A stretch of DNA of 64,000 nucleotides from assembly GCF_003967555.1 (NCBI RefSeq), contig NZ_BIFS01000001.1, positions 3,038,001 through 3,102,000 on the forward strand. Reading direction: 5' to 3'. Below, in pieces: positions 8,823 to 17,527 of the stretch (positions are counted from its first letter, which is position 1; the number at the start of each line of letters is the position of its first letter). Under the pieces are notes generated by a model that worked only from the letters and a program-made list of their open reading frames with translations, was not told the origin of the DNA and searched no databases. Position numbers and translations under genes: made by a program. Origin of the DNA: Dictyobacter kobayashii. Its GTDB lineage: Bacteria; Chloroflexota; Ktedonobacteria; Ktedonobacterales; Ktedonobacteraceae.

Positions 8823-9707
8823 CTAGCCTTTCACGCCTGAGGCAACAGCGCCCTCGATGAAATAGCGCTGGAAAATGAAGAAGAGGATCAGGATCGGAAT
8901 TGTATTAAACATAGACCCGGCTAGCAGCAGATTGTACTGTGTATAGTAGGTGCTCTTGAAAAAGAAGAGCCCCAGCGGTAGCGTGTACATATTCTGCGTG
9001 CCCAGGGCGACCAATGGCCACTGGAAATCGTTCCAGGCGCCCTGGAAGGTTAGAATGACGACCGCTGTCAGCGCTGGTTTCACCTGTGGCAGGATAATCT
9101 GGTAGAATGTGCGCCAGCGCGACGCTCCGTCGATGCGGGCTGACTCCTCCAACTCTTTAGGTAAAATTTTCATAAACTGCACCATAATGAAGACCGAGAA
9201 GGGCTGCGCCATGGCGGGTAGGATCAATGCCCAGTAGGTATTGGCCAGGTGAAAATTATTGATGATCAGGAACTTCGGAATCAAGGTAATGGCTGAAGGG
9301 ATCATCATCACTGCCAGTGTGAAGGTAAAGACCAGGTTCTTGCCGGGAAAGTTCATGCGGCCAAGCGCGTATCCTGCCATGGCTGAAAAGAGCATATTGA
9401 GTACTGTCGCCCCGCCGGCATAGATCACAGAATTAAGCATCCAGCGCAAGAATAGCGGGTTGCCAAAGACGACCTGGTAGTTACTTAAGATAATGGGATG
9501 CGGGATCAGTGTCGGTGGGAAGGCCAGCACATCCCCCATGGTTTTAAAGGATGAGATAAAAGTAAAGATCAATGGGCCGACCGAAGTAATCGTGAAAATG
9601 ATCAAGAATACGTAAACCACGATCCGTACCCAGGAAGCCGGTCGTTTCCCTGGTGTCGTTGGCGTCTGCTGCGTCGCTTGTACCGAACGCGATGTTACCT
9701 GTGCCAT
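8823..9707 (-). CDS. Carbohydrate ABC transporter permease, MalG type
   Basis: About 294 residues with six predicted membrane helices and the cytoplasmic EAA loop EESARIDGASRWRTFYQI followed by LPQVKP, characteristic of the inner-membrane component of sugar importers (CUT1 family). The start at 9707 is chosen because GGAGG lies eight bases upstream. It follows the other permease directly and pairs with it to form the translocation channel. No ATPase gene is in the locus, so a shared MsiK-like ATPase elsewhere is likely. Confidence 0.9.
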   Translation of the reverse strand: MAQVTSRSVQATQQTPTTPGKRPASWVRIVVYVFLIIFTITSVGPLIFTFISSFKTMGDVLAFPPTLIPHPIILSNYQVVFGNPLFLRWMLNSVIYAGGATVLNMLFSAMAGYALGRMNFPGKNLVFTFTLAVMMIPSAITLIPKFLIINNFHLANTYWALILPAMAQPFSVFIMVQFMKILPKELEESARIDGASRWRTFYQIILPQVKPALTAVVILTFQGAWNDFQWPLVALGTQNMYTLPLGLFFFKSTYYTQYNLLLAGSMFNTIPILILFFIFQRYFIEGAVASGVKG

Positions 9708-9726
9708 AAACTGCTCCTCCACATAA

Positions 9727-10695
9727 CTACTGCCGTGTACCAGGATCGATCAAACGGCGCTGAAGAATCGTCACAATAAAAATGAGTGTGAACAGGACTA
9801 CCGACATCGCGGCTGCCTGGCCGAATCCACCATTGAGGAAGGCTTCATTATAGATTTCCAACATTGGCGTCAGGGTCGAGTTCAGCGGCTGGCCGTTGGT
9901 CATAAACTTCGCCTGGTCGAACATCTGGAAGGCACCGATGGTACCGAGTGCTACTACCAGGAACACTGTCGGGCGTAGCAAGGGTAGCGTGATATACCAG
10001 AATGATTGCAGTCTACTCGCTCCATCGACCTCAGAGGCCTCCAGCACATCCTGTGGCAGATCTTGTAGTGCGGCCAGGAAGTAGATCATAAACATTGCCG
10101 CCGTACTCCAGACGTTGAGGAGCATCAGCGCGGGCAATGCCCAGAAGACATTGTTTAGCCAGTCTGGTCCATGAATTCCGACCAGTGACAGTAGGAAGTT
10201 GATCACACCTTCAGAGTTGTAGAGCCAGAGGAAGATCAGCGAGGTCGCGACTGAGGAGGTTACCGCTGGCACATAGAACATGGTACGGAACGCGCCCTTG
10301 CCCCGTTTGATGGCATGCAGCAATAGCGCCAGAATCAGCGCGAGTATCGTCTGCAAGATCACCACAAAGACCGTAAATCTGAGGATATTCCCCATCGAGG
10401 TCCAGAAATCGCTCAGGCCTGGATTCGAAAGCTGGCTAAAGAGCTGTATATAGTTTTTGAAACCGACGTAGGTTGCTCCGCTAAAGCCAAGGTCGATGCG
10501 GAAAAAGCTCAGCCCGATCCCATAGATCGAGACGATGAGAGAAAACACAAGCAGTACGAATAGATAGGGGGCCAGGAAGAGGTAGGCAGCGATAGCCTCT
10601 GCTCGCTCTTTCTTCATTGCTTTGTGTCCTGGCTGCAGGCGAGGACTCGGCCGCTCCGTCAGTGTGCCCGAGGATCCTACTGGTTGGGTGGCCAT
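9727..10695 (-). CDS. Carbohydrate ABC transporter permease, MalF/UgpA type
   Basis: About 322 residues. The cytoplasmic N-terminus is followed by six membrane helices. The EAA loop EASEVDGASRLQSFWYI followed by LPLLRP contacts the ATPase in CUT1 sugar importers. The start at 10695 has AAGGAG at good spacing; the ATG two codons upstream is too close to it. It lies between the binding-protein gene and the second permease, all in one direction. The substrate is inferred to be an oligosaccharide from the flanking glucosidases. Confidence 0.9.
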   Translation of the reverse strand: MATQPVGSSGTLTERPSPRLQPGHKAMKKERAEAIAAYLFLAPYLFVLLVFSLIVSIYGIGLSFFRIDLGFSGATYVGFKNYIQLFSQLSNPGLSDFWTSMGNILRFTVFVVILQTILALILALLLHAIKRGKGAFRTMFYVPAVTSSVATSLIFLWLYNSEGVINFLLSLVGIHGPDWLNNVFWALPALMLLNVWSTAAMFMIYFLAALQDLPQDVLEASEVDGASRLQSFWYITLPLLRPTVFLVVALGTIGAFQMFDQAKFMTNGQPLNSTLTPMLEIYNEAFLNGGFGQAAAMSVVLFTLIFIVTILQRRLIDPGTRQ

Positions 10696-10746
10696 TGACA
10701 TTCTCCTTTTACTAGTGGTGGTTGGCCTATGAAGCTATATCTGTGG

Positions 10747-10778
10747 CGCACCTCGCCAGGTATACCTGGCGAGGTGCG
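10747..10778. repeat. Perfect 32-bp palindrome between binding protein and permease
   Basis: Each half is 16 bp (left half CGCACCTCGCCAGGTA) and the match is perfect with no loop. As RNA it forms a strong hairpin right after the binding-protein stop at 10812. In sugar ABC operons such a hairpin often protects the upstream mRNA or partly stops transcription, so that binding protein exceeds permease. That role here is inference. Confidence 0.7.
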
Positions 10779-10811
10779 TGCGTGTGAACGTAACCAGTTA
10801 ACCGATCACAA

Positions 10812-12194
10812 TTAACCGTTTTGCAACTGGTTATTGATCCTGGTCGCGGCATCGTTGAGGGCCGCCTGCGCACTCTGCTTGTTGAGCACGACCGCATCGA
10901 TCGCGTTTGAGAGGTCGGTGTGGATCGTGGCATCCTGTGGACCATAGTAGTCTGCATAACTATATGGTGCGGCATCGAAGAGCACTTTAAATTCAGGATG
11001 TGAAGTGAAGTAAGGTGCGTTGGCCAGGCTCTTCAAGGTTGGCAGCGCGAAACCTGCGTTCAGCTGGCTCTCCTGAACGGTTGAACCAGTCATATACTTG
11101 ATCAGCTCCCAGGCAGCTTCTGGATGCTTGGTGTCACCGGATGCGGCCCAGGCATTGGTGAAGGTCAGGTTGCCCTGTTTGCCATTTGGTGCGGTAGGCA
11201 TAGGAGCGATACCATACTGAGTGTTGGCATAGGTTGACTGCAGATATGGGATCAGCCAGCCACCTTCAATGACCATGGCAGCCTTTCCTTTACCGAAGGC
11301 ATCACCACTATAGGAGGCACCAACGGTAGTTGGCAGGATACCAGTGTTGTTCTTGAAGAAGCTGTCATAATATTCCAAGGCTTTGACGCCAGCGTCGTTG
11401 TTGAAGGCGGCCTGGGTGCCATCTTTACTCAGCACATTTCCACCATTAGCCAGCAGGAAGGCACCCCAGCGGGAGGCATCGGCTGACAATGTAATGCCGT
11501 ATGTACCATCGGATTTGCCAGGATTTTTGGTCAGCTTCTGTGCGTCATTCTGCATGTCGCTCCAGGTCCAGTTAGCACTGGGAGCAGCGACGCCAGCATC
11601 CTTAAACAATTGTTTGTTATAGAAGACGCCCAGGCTATTCCAGTCCTTTGGCAGTCCATATACCTGGCCACTTGTGCAGGTGAAAGGGTTGACGAGTGCG
11701 GAATAGTAGTCGTCGGCTTTGACGCCAGTTTTGGCCATGTATGGTGAAAGATTAAGCAATTTACCGCTGCTGATGTACGAGCTGGACATCGAGGGCTGTA
11801 AATAGAACACGTCTGGTACGGTGTTACTCGCGACGTTGGCGCGCATTTTGGTTGGATAGTCGCCTGTGATAGGGGACCATTTAACTTTGATGTTGGGATG
11901 AGCAGCTTCAAAGTTCTGTAGATTTTTTTGTACCAGTGCATCCTCCGCTGGTGTTGAGGTCCAGCCCGAAACGGTCAGGGTCACTGTACCCGATTCGGGG
12001 GCGGCGGCGGTTGTTGTGGTGTTGCTGGGACAATTGATATAGTGGTTGCCGCTGGTGATGCCTTGCTGGCTAACGCCATTATTACCGCCACCATTATTAG
12101 TGCTGCTTCCACCGCCGCTCGTTCCTCCACATGCCGCCATGAGCAATGCGAAGATAAAAAAGAACGGGGTAAAGGTTGCGAACTTTCGTTTCAT
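10812..12194 (-). CDS. Extracellular sugar-binding lipoprotein of ABC importer
   Basis: 460 residues. The N-terminal signal peptide MKRKFATFTPFFFIFALLMAACGG ends in a lipobox with Cys22, so the protein should be membrane-anchored outside the cell. A Gly/Ser/Asn linker precedes an SBP_bac_1 (MalE-like) domain with features such as PDVFYLQP, YGLPKDWNSLGVFYNK, GKAAMVIEGGW and a C-terminal DAATRINNQL. The Shine-Dalgarno GGAGG lies just upstream of the ATG. First gene of the transporter set; the two permeases follow. Specificity is unknown; malto-oligosaccharides would suit the neighbouring enzymes. Confidence 0.92.
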   Translation of the reverse strand: MKRKFATFTPFFFIFALLMAACGGTSGGGSSTNNGGGNNGVSQQGITSGNHYINCPSNTTTTAAAPESGTVTLTVSGWTSTPAEDALVQKNLQNFEAAHPNIKVKWSPITGDYPTKMRANVASNTVPDVFYLQPSMSSSYISSGKLLNLSPYMAKTGVKADDYYSALVNPFTCTSGQVYGLPKDWNSLGVFYNKQLFKDAGVAAPSANWTWSDMQNDAQKLTKNPGKSDGTYGITLSADASRWGAFLLANGGNVLSKDGTQAAFNNDAGVKALEYYDSFFKNNTGILPTTVGASYSGDAFGKGKAAMVIEGGWLIPYLQSTYANTQYGIAPMPTAPNGKQGNLTFTNAWAASGDTKHPEAAWELIKYMTGSTVQESQLNAGFALPTLKSLANAPYFTSHPEFKVLFDAAPYSYADYYGPQDATIHTDLSNAIDAVVLNKQSAQAALNDAATRINNQLQNG

Positions 12195-12273
12195 AACGAT
12201 CCTCCTGAATATAGCTCAACAGTGAACTACATCCTCAATTTTAAGATGTTGTATGATTGCTATCCCAGGTAGA

Positions 12274-12292
12274 GTGTACCAGGGTGGTACAC
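12274..12292. promoter_or_regulatory. Inverted repeat GTGTACC-N5-GGTACAC upstream of binding-protein gene
   Basis: Seven-base perfect arms around AGGGT lie 80 bp upstream of the binding-protein ATG and four bases after the stop of the upstream hydrolase. It could be an operator or a small hairpin. I cannot place a clear promoter beside it. Confidence 0.35.
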
Positions 12293-12295
12293 AAC

Positions 12296-14764
12296 TCACC
12301 AGACGAGATGTAATTCATAGCGCTGTAAACCTCTCGTCGTGGGAATTTGCAGCGTGCATCCTTGTGCAGTCTCGTCATCTTCTCTTCCTTGATGAAATAC
12401 CTCGGTGTGAAAAGAGACGTCCTCTCCGTTCAGGGTAACGCGACCGGGCATGGTTGTCCCGAGCCAGGTGTACCCGAGCGTGACTTCGTAAGAGAGATCC
12501 TGTGTCTCCAGGACTATCCGCGCGTCTTGAGAAGATTTTGCGACCTCAAGTTCCATACTGCTATTGCCGACACGCACGCTGTGGAGCTGCGCGGTCTGCC
12601 AGGTGGTAGGAAAATGAGGAATAAAACTTACGCGGTGCTGGGCGACGTTGGGTTGGAAGCCAAAGAAGGCGTGCACAACCGGCCAGATAATGCCATAACT
12701 TGACCAGGCCTGGATAAAGCAGCCGCCATTCGGCGAGATTTCGCTGAACGCACCGGGCATTTGTTGCTCCAATGTGCGCGCAATATGATGGCTGTAAGTC
12801 AGTGCCTGGTCCATGCGTTGATATTGCGCCTCGGCCGCGGCCATGATGCCATTGGGCAATGTCATGGTGACCGGCTGGCGTTCAGGATTAAGATATAATC
12901 CCCACGGACCTGTGAACTCGTCTGACTCCAGGCGCGTCAGGGCCTGCGTGGCGTGCTCACGTGAGGCGAGTCCCGTCTCCATCGGTACGGCGGCGATCAT
13001 GTGCTTTAATAGCCAGGGATGGGACTGCTTCAAGCTCGTTTCGTCGCTTCTATGCTGCTCAGTGTAGCGAGCAAGCATGGCGGCGGTATGCTCTAACTCT
13101 TTGAGATCGCCGGGCCATAATGGTCCATCGGCGCGCAAAAGATTGTGCGCGGCCGTGATCTCCTGAACGCTTGAGTAGATATCTCCGAACAGGTTCTCTT
13201 CCGGCAACCACCAGGCTGTATTGACAAATTTACGTATGCGTTGAGCTTTTTCGTGCAACTCGGATACCCGTGAGTTATCACCGATGGCGCTGGCAAGTTC
13301 AGCCAGGCATAGTAGCGCCTGGTAGGTATAGGCGGCGATATCCAGCGTTTTGAAGCCCTGCCCGCTCTGCAACTCGCGCGATTCGATCATGCCTTTGCCA
13401 GTGGCACATAGCTCATCATCTGGTCCCGTAGAGTCCAGTACGTATTGCAGGCCGCGCACACAGAAGTCATAGATATCGCGCAGGAATTGTTGATCTCCGG
13501 TCCACTGGAAAACGTGATAGCAGGCGCGCACGAACAGCGGAACCTCTACCATGTGCCCACTGTCGTGAATATGTCCTAACGTCAGGATTTCATGTACTAC
13601 GCTACCATTGTTGTTGACGATCAGACTATGGTGTGCCAGGTTGCGCAGGGAGCTTAATGCCAGCTCGAATTGTCCACTGGCGACCAGGGCCAGGGCTGTA
13701 AAGGTCGTATCCTTCCCAAACCACCAGGGGAAGTCTGGTAGACCGGCGCAAATGCCCTGTCCGATCGTCGGGACGACGCGTTCGAGCATCTGTAAATTGA
13801 GTTTGGCCCAGCCAAAGGCGGTCTCGATCAGTTCGTCATCGCTGCGTAACGCGCAACGTTCGACAATATTCTGGTAACGCTGGCGTTGCTTCTGTGCCAG
13901 CTCCTCAAAGGAATCTTTGAGTCGGGCAAAAGTAGCGCTGGCCTCATTACTGGAATGTGTCGAGCCGGCGATAATATATTCCATCTTCTCACTGCCCGCT
14001 TCTGGTATATGCAGCGCGTAGCGCAGGTGACCGCTGATGCCGTGGCCTGGGGTCTGCTTCATGACCGTGGGGTCATTGCCGATCGCGATTGCCGCGGGAC
14101 GTTTGCGGGCACCAAAGAGTACATAGGCAGGATTGACTGTGTTGTAAGCTGCGATGCATGCTTGCTCATCCAGATAGATCGCCTCGTCCTGCCCATCGCG
14201 CCAGACCAGGCGCTTCTCGCCCAACCAGGCTGCGCGCAGATCGGTATGGGCCAGGAAATGCAGTTGCAGGTCCAGCGCTTTCTGCTCGCGGTTTCGCAGC
14301 AGCAGTCGCACCAGTATCCCTTCGTGATCATCAATGCCATATTCCTGCCGTACTACATCCAGTCCAGGGAGTTGATATGTTATCTCTACCTCGCCAGGCA
14401 TCATGCGCCAGCTCGTGGCCTGCGTTAGCCAGTGGATTTTGCGGGTTGGTCCGATGAGGGTGGCCGGGCCATAGGAGACGCCAAACCAGAAGCCATCCAG
14501 CAGTTTGATTGGATGATCCCAGACTCCGGACATCTCGTGTGGTTGACGCCAGCCGATCTCTGAAAACTCACCATTCTGGGTTGCCACGCTGTAGACGCGA
14601 TTTCCCGCGGTTACATATGGATTCTCCAGTTTATGGTCGCATTCAATAGACCAGGGCCAAAGTTGAATTGTGACGCCTGCAAAAGGCTGTCGTTCTTGGG
14701 CTGAATGGACCACAGTGTCAAAACTCCCTCGTGAACAAGCAATGGCTACGCTGATGGCCAGCAT
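12296..14764 (-). CDS. Glycogen-debranching-type glycoside hydrolase, two domains
   Basis: 822 residues. The N-terminal half (to about 290) looks like the beta-rich domain of amylo-alpha-1,6-glucosidase-like proteins. The C-terminal half is an (alpha/alpha)6 barrel with DFPWWFGKDTTFTALALVASG (about residues 345-365), VHEILTLGHIHDSGHMVEVP and TLPNGIMAAAEAQYQR. A final beta domain (from about 720) carries the FIPHFPTTW motif seen in this fold. No signal peptide is evident despite the hydrophobic start MLAISVAIA, and the ATG lacks a good Shine-Dalgarno, so a later start is possible. It is the first gene of the leftward sugar locus. Substrate specificity is not shown. Confidence 0.78.
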   Translation of the reverse strand: MLAISVAIACSRGSFDTVVHSAQERQPFAGVTIQLWPWSIECDHKLENPYVTAGNRVYSVATQNGEFSEIGWRQPHEMSGVWDHPIKLLDGFWFGVSYGPATLIGPTRKIHWLTQATSWRMMPGEVEITYQLPGLDVVRQEYGIDDHEGILVRLLLRNREQKALDLQLHFLAHTDLRAAWLGEKRLVWRDGQDEAIYLDEQACIAAYNTVNPAYVLFGARKRPAAIAIGNDPTVMKQTPGHGISGHLRYALHIPEAGSEKMEYIIAGSTHSSNEASATFARLKDSFEELAQKQRQRYQNIVERCALRSDDELIETAFGWAKLNLQMLERVVPTIGQGICAGLPDFPWWFGKDTTFTALALVASGQFELALSSLRNLAHHSLIVNNNGSVVHEILTLGHIHDSGHMVEVPLFVRACYHVFQWTGDQQFLRDIYDFCVRGLQYVLDSTGPDDELCATGKGMIESRELQSGQGFKTLDIAAYTYQALLCLAELASAIGDNSRVSELHEKAQRIRKFVNTAWWLPEENLFGDIYSSVQEITAAHNLLRADGPLWPGDLKELEHTAAMLARYTEQHRSDETSLKQSHPWLLKHMIAAVPMETGLASREHATQALTRLESDEFTGPWGLYLNPERQPVTMTLPNGIMAAAEAQYQRMDQALTYSHHIARTLEQQMPGAFSEISPNGGCFIQAWSSYGIIWPVVHAFFGFQPNVAQHRVSFIPHFPTTWQTAQLHSVRVGNSSMELEVAKSSQDARIVLETQDLSYEVTLGYTWLGTTMPGRVTLNGEDVSFHTEVFHQGREDDETAQGCTLQIPTTRGLQRYELHLVW

Positions 14765-14791
14765 AACTTTAGCTGGCTCTTTGATTCACTC

Positions 14792-14813
14792 AGAGCACTA
14801 CAAACTGTGCTCT
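14792..14813. promoter_or_regulatory. Inverted repeat upstream of the debranching-type hydrolase
   Basis: AGAGCAC-N8-GTGCTCT has perfect seven-base arms 28 bp upstream of the hydrolase start at 14764. It is a candidate operator or leader hairpin for the sugar locus. Confidence 0.35.
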
Positions 14814-14910
14814 TTCGACGTGATCATGAGCTAATCATACACGGTCGCGGTTACAAAAAAGTTACAAGCAAGTTGCAAAAGGGCCAGGGTATTTCCTCTA
14901 TGGGGGATGA

Positions 14911-16934
14911 TTAGACGGTCGCCTCGGTGCTGGCCAGGCTCTGTGCCGCCTGTTGCAGCATGTGACGCTCAATAGCACTCATTGAGGCCAGGATGCAGGC
15001 GCGGGCCGTGCAGTGCGCGAACATATACATAGAAGTGGGGGAGCCACAAAAGTTGTAGCAGCTGGAACCGCGACTATCAAGCGTTGCTCGATCAGCTCGG
15101 TGCTAGCCGCTAGCGTTGTCGCGAGGGTATAGCCGAGTTGTGATCCCACCCAGGCCAGGTTGAACCATTCCCCACTGCAGGCTGCCAGTAGTAGCAACTG
15201 GCGCGCGTGTTGACTCAGCCGACCCAGTTGCATATTGATTTGCGATTCAATTCGGGCGGGTACGAACATCTTCGGCTGGTCTCGACCCGCTTCGAGCCAG
15301 GCCAGAGCATATAATGGATTTCCTTCGCTCTGCTGGTAACACCAATCGCCTGGCGAGAATCCGACATTTGTATGTTGTACCCCAGGGCCTGAACCATCTA
15401 TCGCCTCAAAAAAAGTGACCAGCTGGTGTATATCTGCTTTAGAAAGTGGCTCAAGTTCAAGTTCAGCCAGTGCTCCCAGGCGGGCTGCATTGTTGCGCAG
15501 CGCTGTCAGCCGCTTTTCGCTGCCACCCGGATTATATGTACCTAATAGAAAGACTTCCCGCCGATGTACATAACGGGCCAGGTGCCCTAGCAGTCCCAGC
15601 GTGCCTTTATCGCACCAATGTATATCGTCCAATAGTAGCAGCAATGGACGTCGCGGGCTCGCTAACTGATTGAACAGTGCCACCAGGGCATCAGCGAGTA
15701 GGGTTGCCTCGCCATGATGCTCGGGGCTAGCATGATTGTTCGTAGCGGTAGTTCTACCAGTGTCATCTGTGTGAAACAGATCTGGCAGCAGTCGTTCTAG
15801 CTGCGCACGCCATACTGGATACAGGTCCAGATGGGCGATATCCCTTCGCTTCAGGCTGGAGCGCAGCGCTTCAACCAGTGGATAATATCTGTTCTTGCCC
15901 TCCACCTCCTGGCAGCTAGCGCTCAAAATGAGCCAATCGGCGCAGTAGCCTCCCGTCATTTCCTGCAGCAAGCGCGTTTTACCCATACCTGGCTCGCCCC
16001 GAAGGAGCAGTAGCGGCTGCTTATTTTCTTGACCGAGCAGATGATCCCGTAGCCAGTTCATTTCGCGTGCCCGGCCCACATATGGTAACGTTACATCCAC
16101 TATTGGTGCTTCGGCTGCCGCCTGGAGTGGCATATCTGGTGTGACTTGATCACTATACACGGGTAGAGGAGCCAGGAGCGCGGGAGTCTGAGCCTGAATG
16201 TTCGTGTTGCGCGCGATCTGCTGGTATAGTTGCTGGGTCGTCGCCAGGGGCAGCACCGAAAACTCTTCTTTTAGCATCTTCTCCAGCCGCTCATACTGCC
16301 GGAGCGCCTGCGTACGATCTCCTATCTGCCAGTAGAGGCGCATCAGATGGGAATGCGCGTCTTCGGATAGCGGGTCAGCGGTCAGCAGCATATGCATATA
16401 GGTGATCGCCTCCTCCAGTTGATGATTGGCCTCATACACATCCGCCATGTGCTGCAAGGCCATCATGTAGAGGTGATGAAAATGGTCTCGCGTACTCTGT
16501 ACCCAGGAATCGAAATCAGGGGCTCCCTTTAGAAAGAATCCGTCCAGAAAATTGCTGCGATAGAGCTTGATGGCCTGGCTTAAGTTGCGTTGCAGGTTCG
16601 CCGTTGTCTTCTCAAATATCTCCGTATCCAGCCAGATTGGTGCCAGTGGATTGAATGTCAGCCGATCCTCGTCGCTGATGATCCACTCAATGGAAGGATC
16701 AACGCCACGTAGCTGTGAACGTACCTCCGCCAGCATCGTCTTAAATGCTCGGCGTGCGCTCTCTTCATCCATATCGCCACAGAGCAATGTCATCAGACGT
16801 TCACGAGGTTGTGGGGTATGGGTCGAGACCATATAGTAAAGCAAGGCACGCGAGCGACGGCGGGGAATCCTGATTGGCTGGTCGTTGTAAGAGATTTCTG
16901 GCGATCCCAGTAGGCGAAAAATAACCTGTTGCAT
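14911..16934 (-). pseudogene. SARP/BTAD transcriptional regulator with NTPase domain (frameshifted near C terminus)
   Basis: The open frame (14979-16934) gives a winged-helix DNA-binding domain (residues 1-95), a BTAD helical domain (about 100-245, with LHHLYMMALQHMADVYE) and a STAND-like NTPase with P-loop RGEPGMGKTRLL and Walker B LLLLDDIHWCD. The frame then slides into nonsense. One extra C in the C5 run near 15038 restores a typical end, YMFAHCTARACILASMSAIE and onward, to a stop at 14911-14913. Even when restored the protein is short (about 675 residues) and lacks the TPR region of most relatives. The start at 16934 has AGGA upstream; a slightly earlier ATG lacks it. It may control the downstream sugar locus on the same strand, but this is inference. 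Confidence 0.75.
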
Positions 16935-17093
16935 ACCTATCCTGATAATAAATAAATAATATATAAGCATTGAACTATCAATGAGTTATGGGTGCTTTCG
17001 GTGCCTTATTGTATCATTGTGAAATATATTGGCACGATTAGATACTACACCCTTGCCCTTTGATAAACAGAGCCTATCTATTCTCTTCTATAA

Positions 17094-17143
17094 ACAAAAC
17101 CACAAAATAGACAAAACCACAAGATAGATGAAACCACAAAGCG
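17094..17143. repeat. Three tandem 17-bp repeats
   Basis: ACAAAACCACAAAATAG (17094-17110), ACAAAACCACAAGATAG (17111-17127) and a diverged third copy ATGAAACCACAAAGCG (17128-17143). In-phase A-rich repeats upstream of a regulator gene could bind a protein or bend DNA. Confidence 0.65.
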
Positions 17144-17294
17144 CGTAGCCCAATCACCATACAAAACTATCTCCTTTTTATTACGAAAAGAAAGAGTTAA
17201 TCGTATGTGTGATTTTTCCCTTGCTTTATCCTCTTTGTTATATGGAGTGACGCAGAGAGATCACTAGCAAACGATACGATGTCCATTCTTTCAT

Positions 17295-17352
17295 GTGTGT
17301 AGTGTGTGTTTGGTGGGCGGCCGCAGTCGCCCACCAAACACACACTACACAC
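17295..17352. repeat. Long perfect hairpin in divergent promoter region
   Basis: Perfect 25-bp arms (17295-17319 and 17328-17352) surround an 8-base loop. A second inverted repeat, ACTCCCA (17351-17357) / TGGGAGT (17399-17405), encloses a GGCGCC hairpin beside it. Unlike the other long hairpins in this window, it does not follow a gene end. Confidence 0.75.
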
Positions 17353-17527
17353 TCCCAACCCGGCGCCGCAGGCGCCAAAGAGGAAAATAAAAAAGCCCTG
17401 GGAGTGGAGCAGGAAATTTGACGTGTAGTAGCAGAGAGGATATAATCACATGATAGCTATCAGTTTATTATGGGGATGCAGTCTACAAGCCATCCCTGTT
17501 TCCCCCGCTTTTTAAGGATATTAACCA

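Larger units (their letters stand above)
16935..17527. other. Divergent intergenic region with repeats and hairpin
   Basis: No gene is seen. It holds three tandem copies of a 17-bp A-rich unit (17094-17143) and a long hairpin (17295-17352). It separates the leftward SARP gene from the rightward DUF512 gene, so it must carry both promoters; I cannot place either with confidence. Confidence 0.5.

Noticed and set aside
12195..12295. A promoter TTGAGG-N19-TATATT for the sugar-binding protein
   Set aside because: The spacer is too long and the start point would fall on the Shine-Dalgarno.
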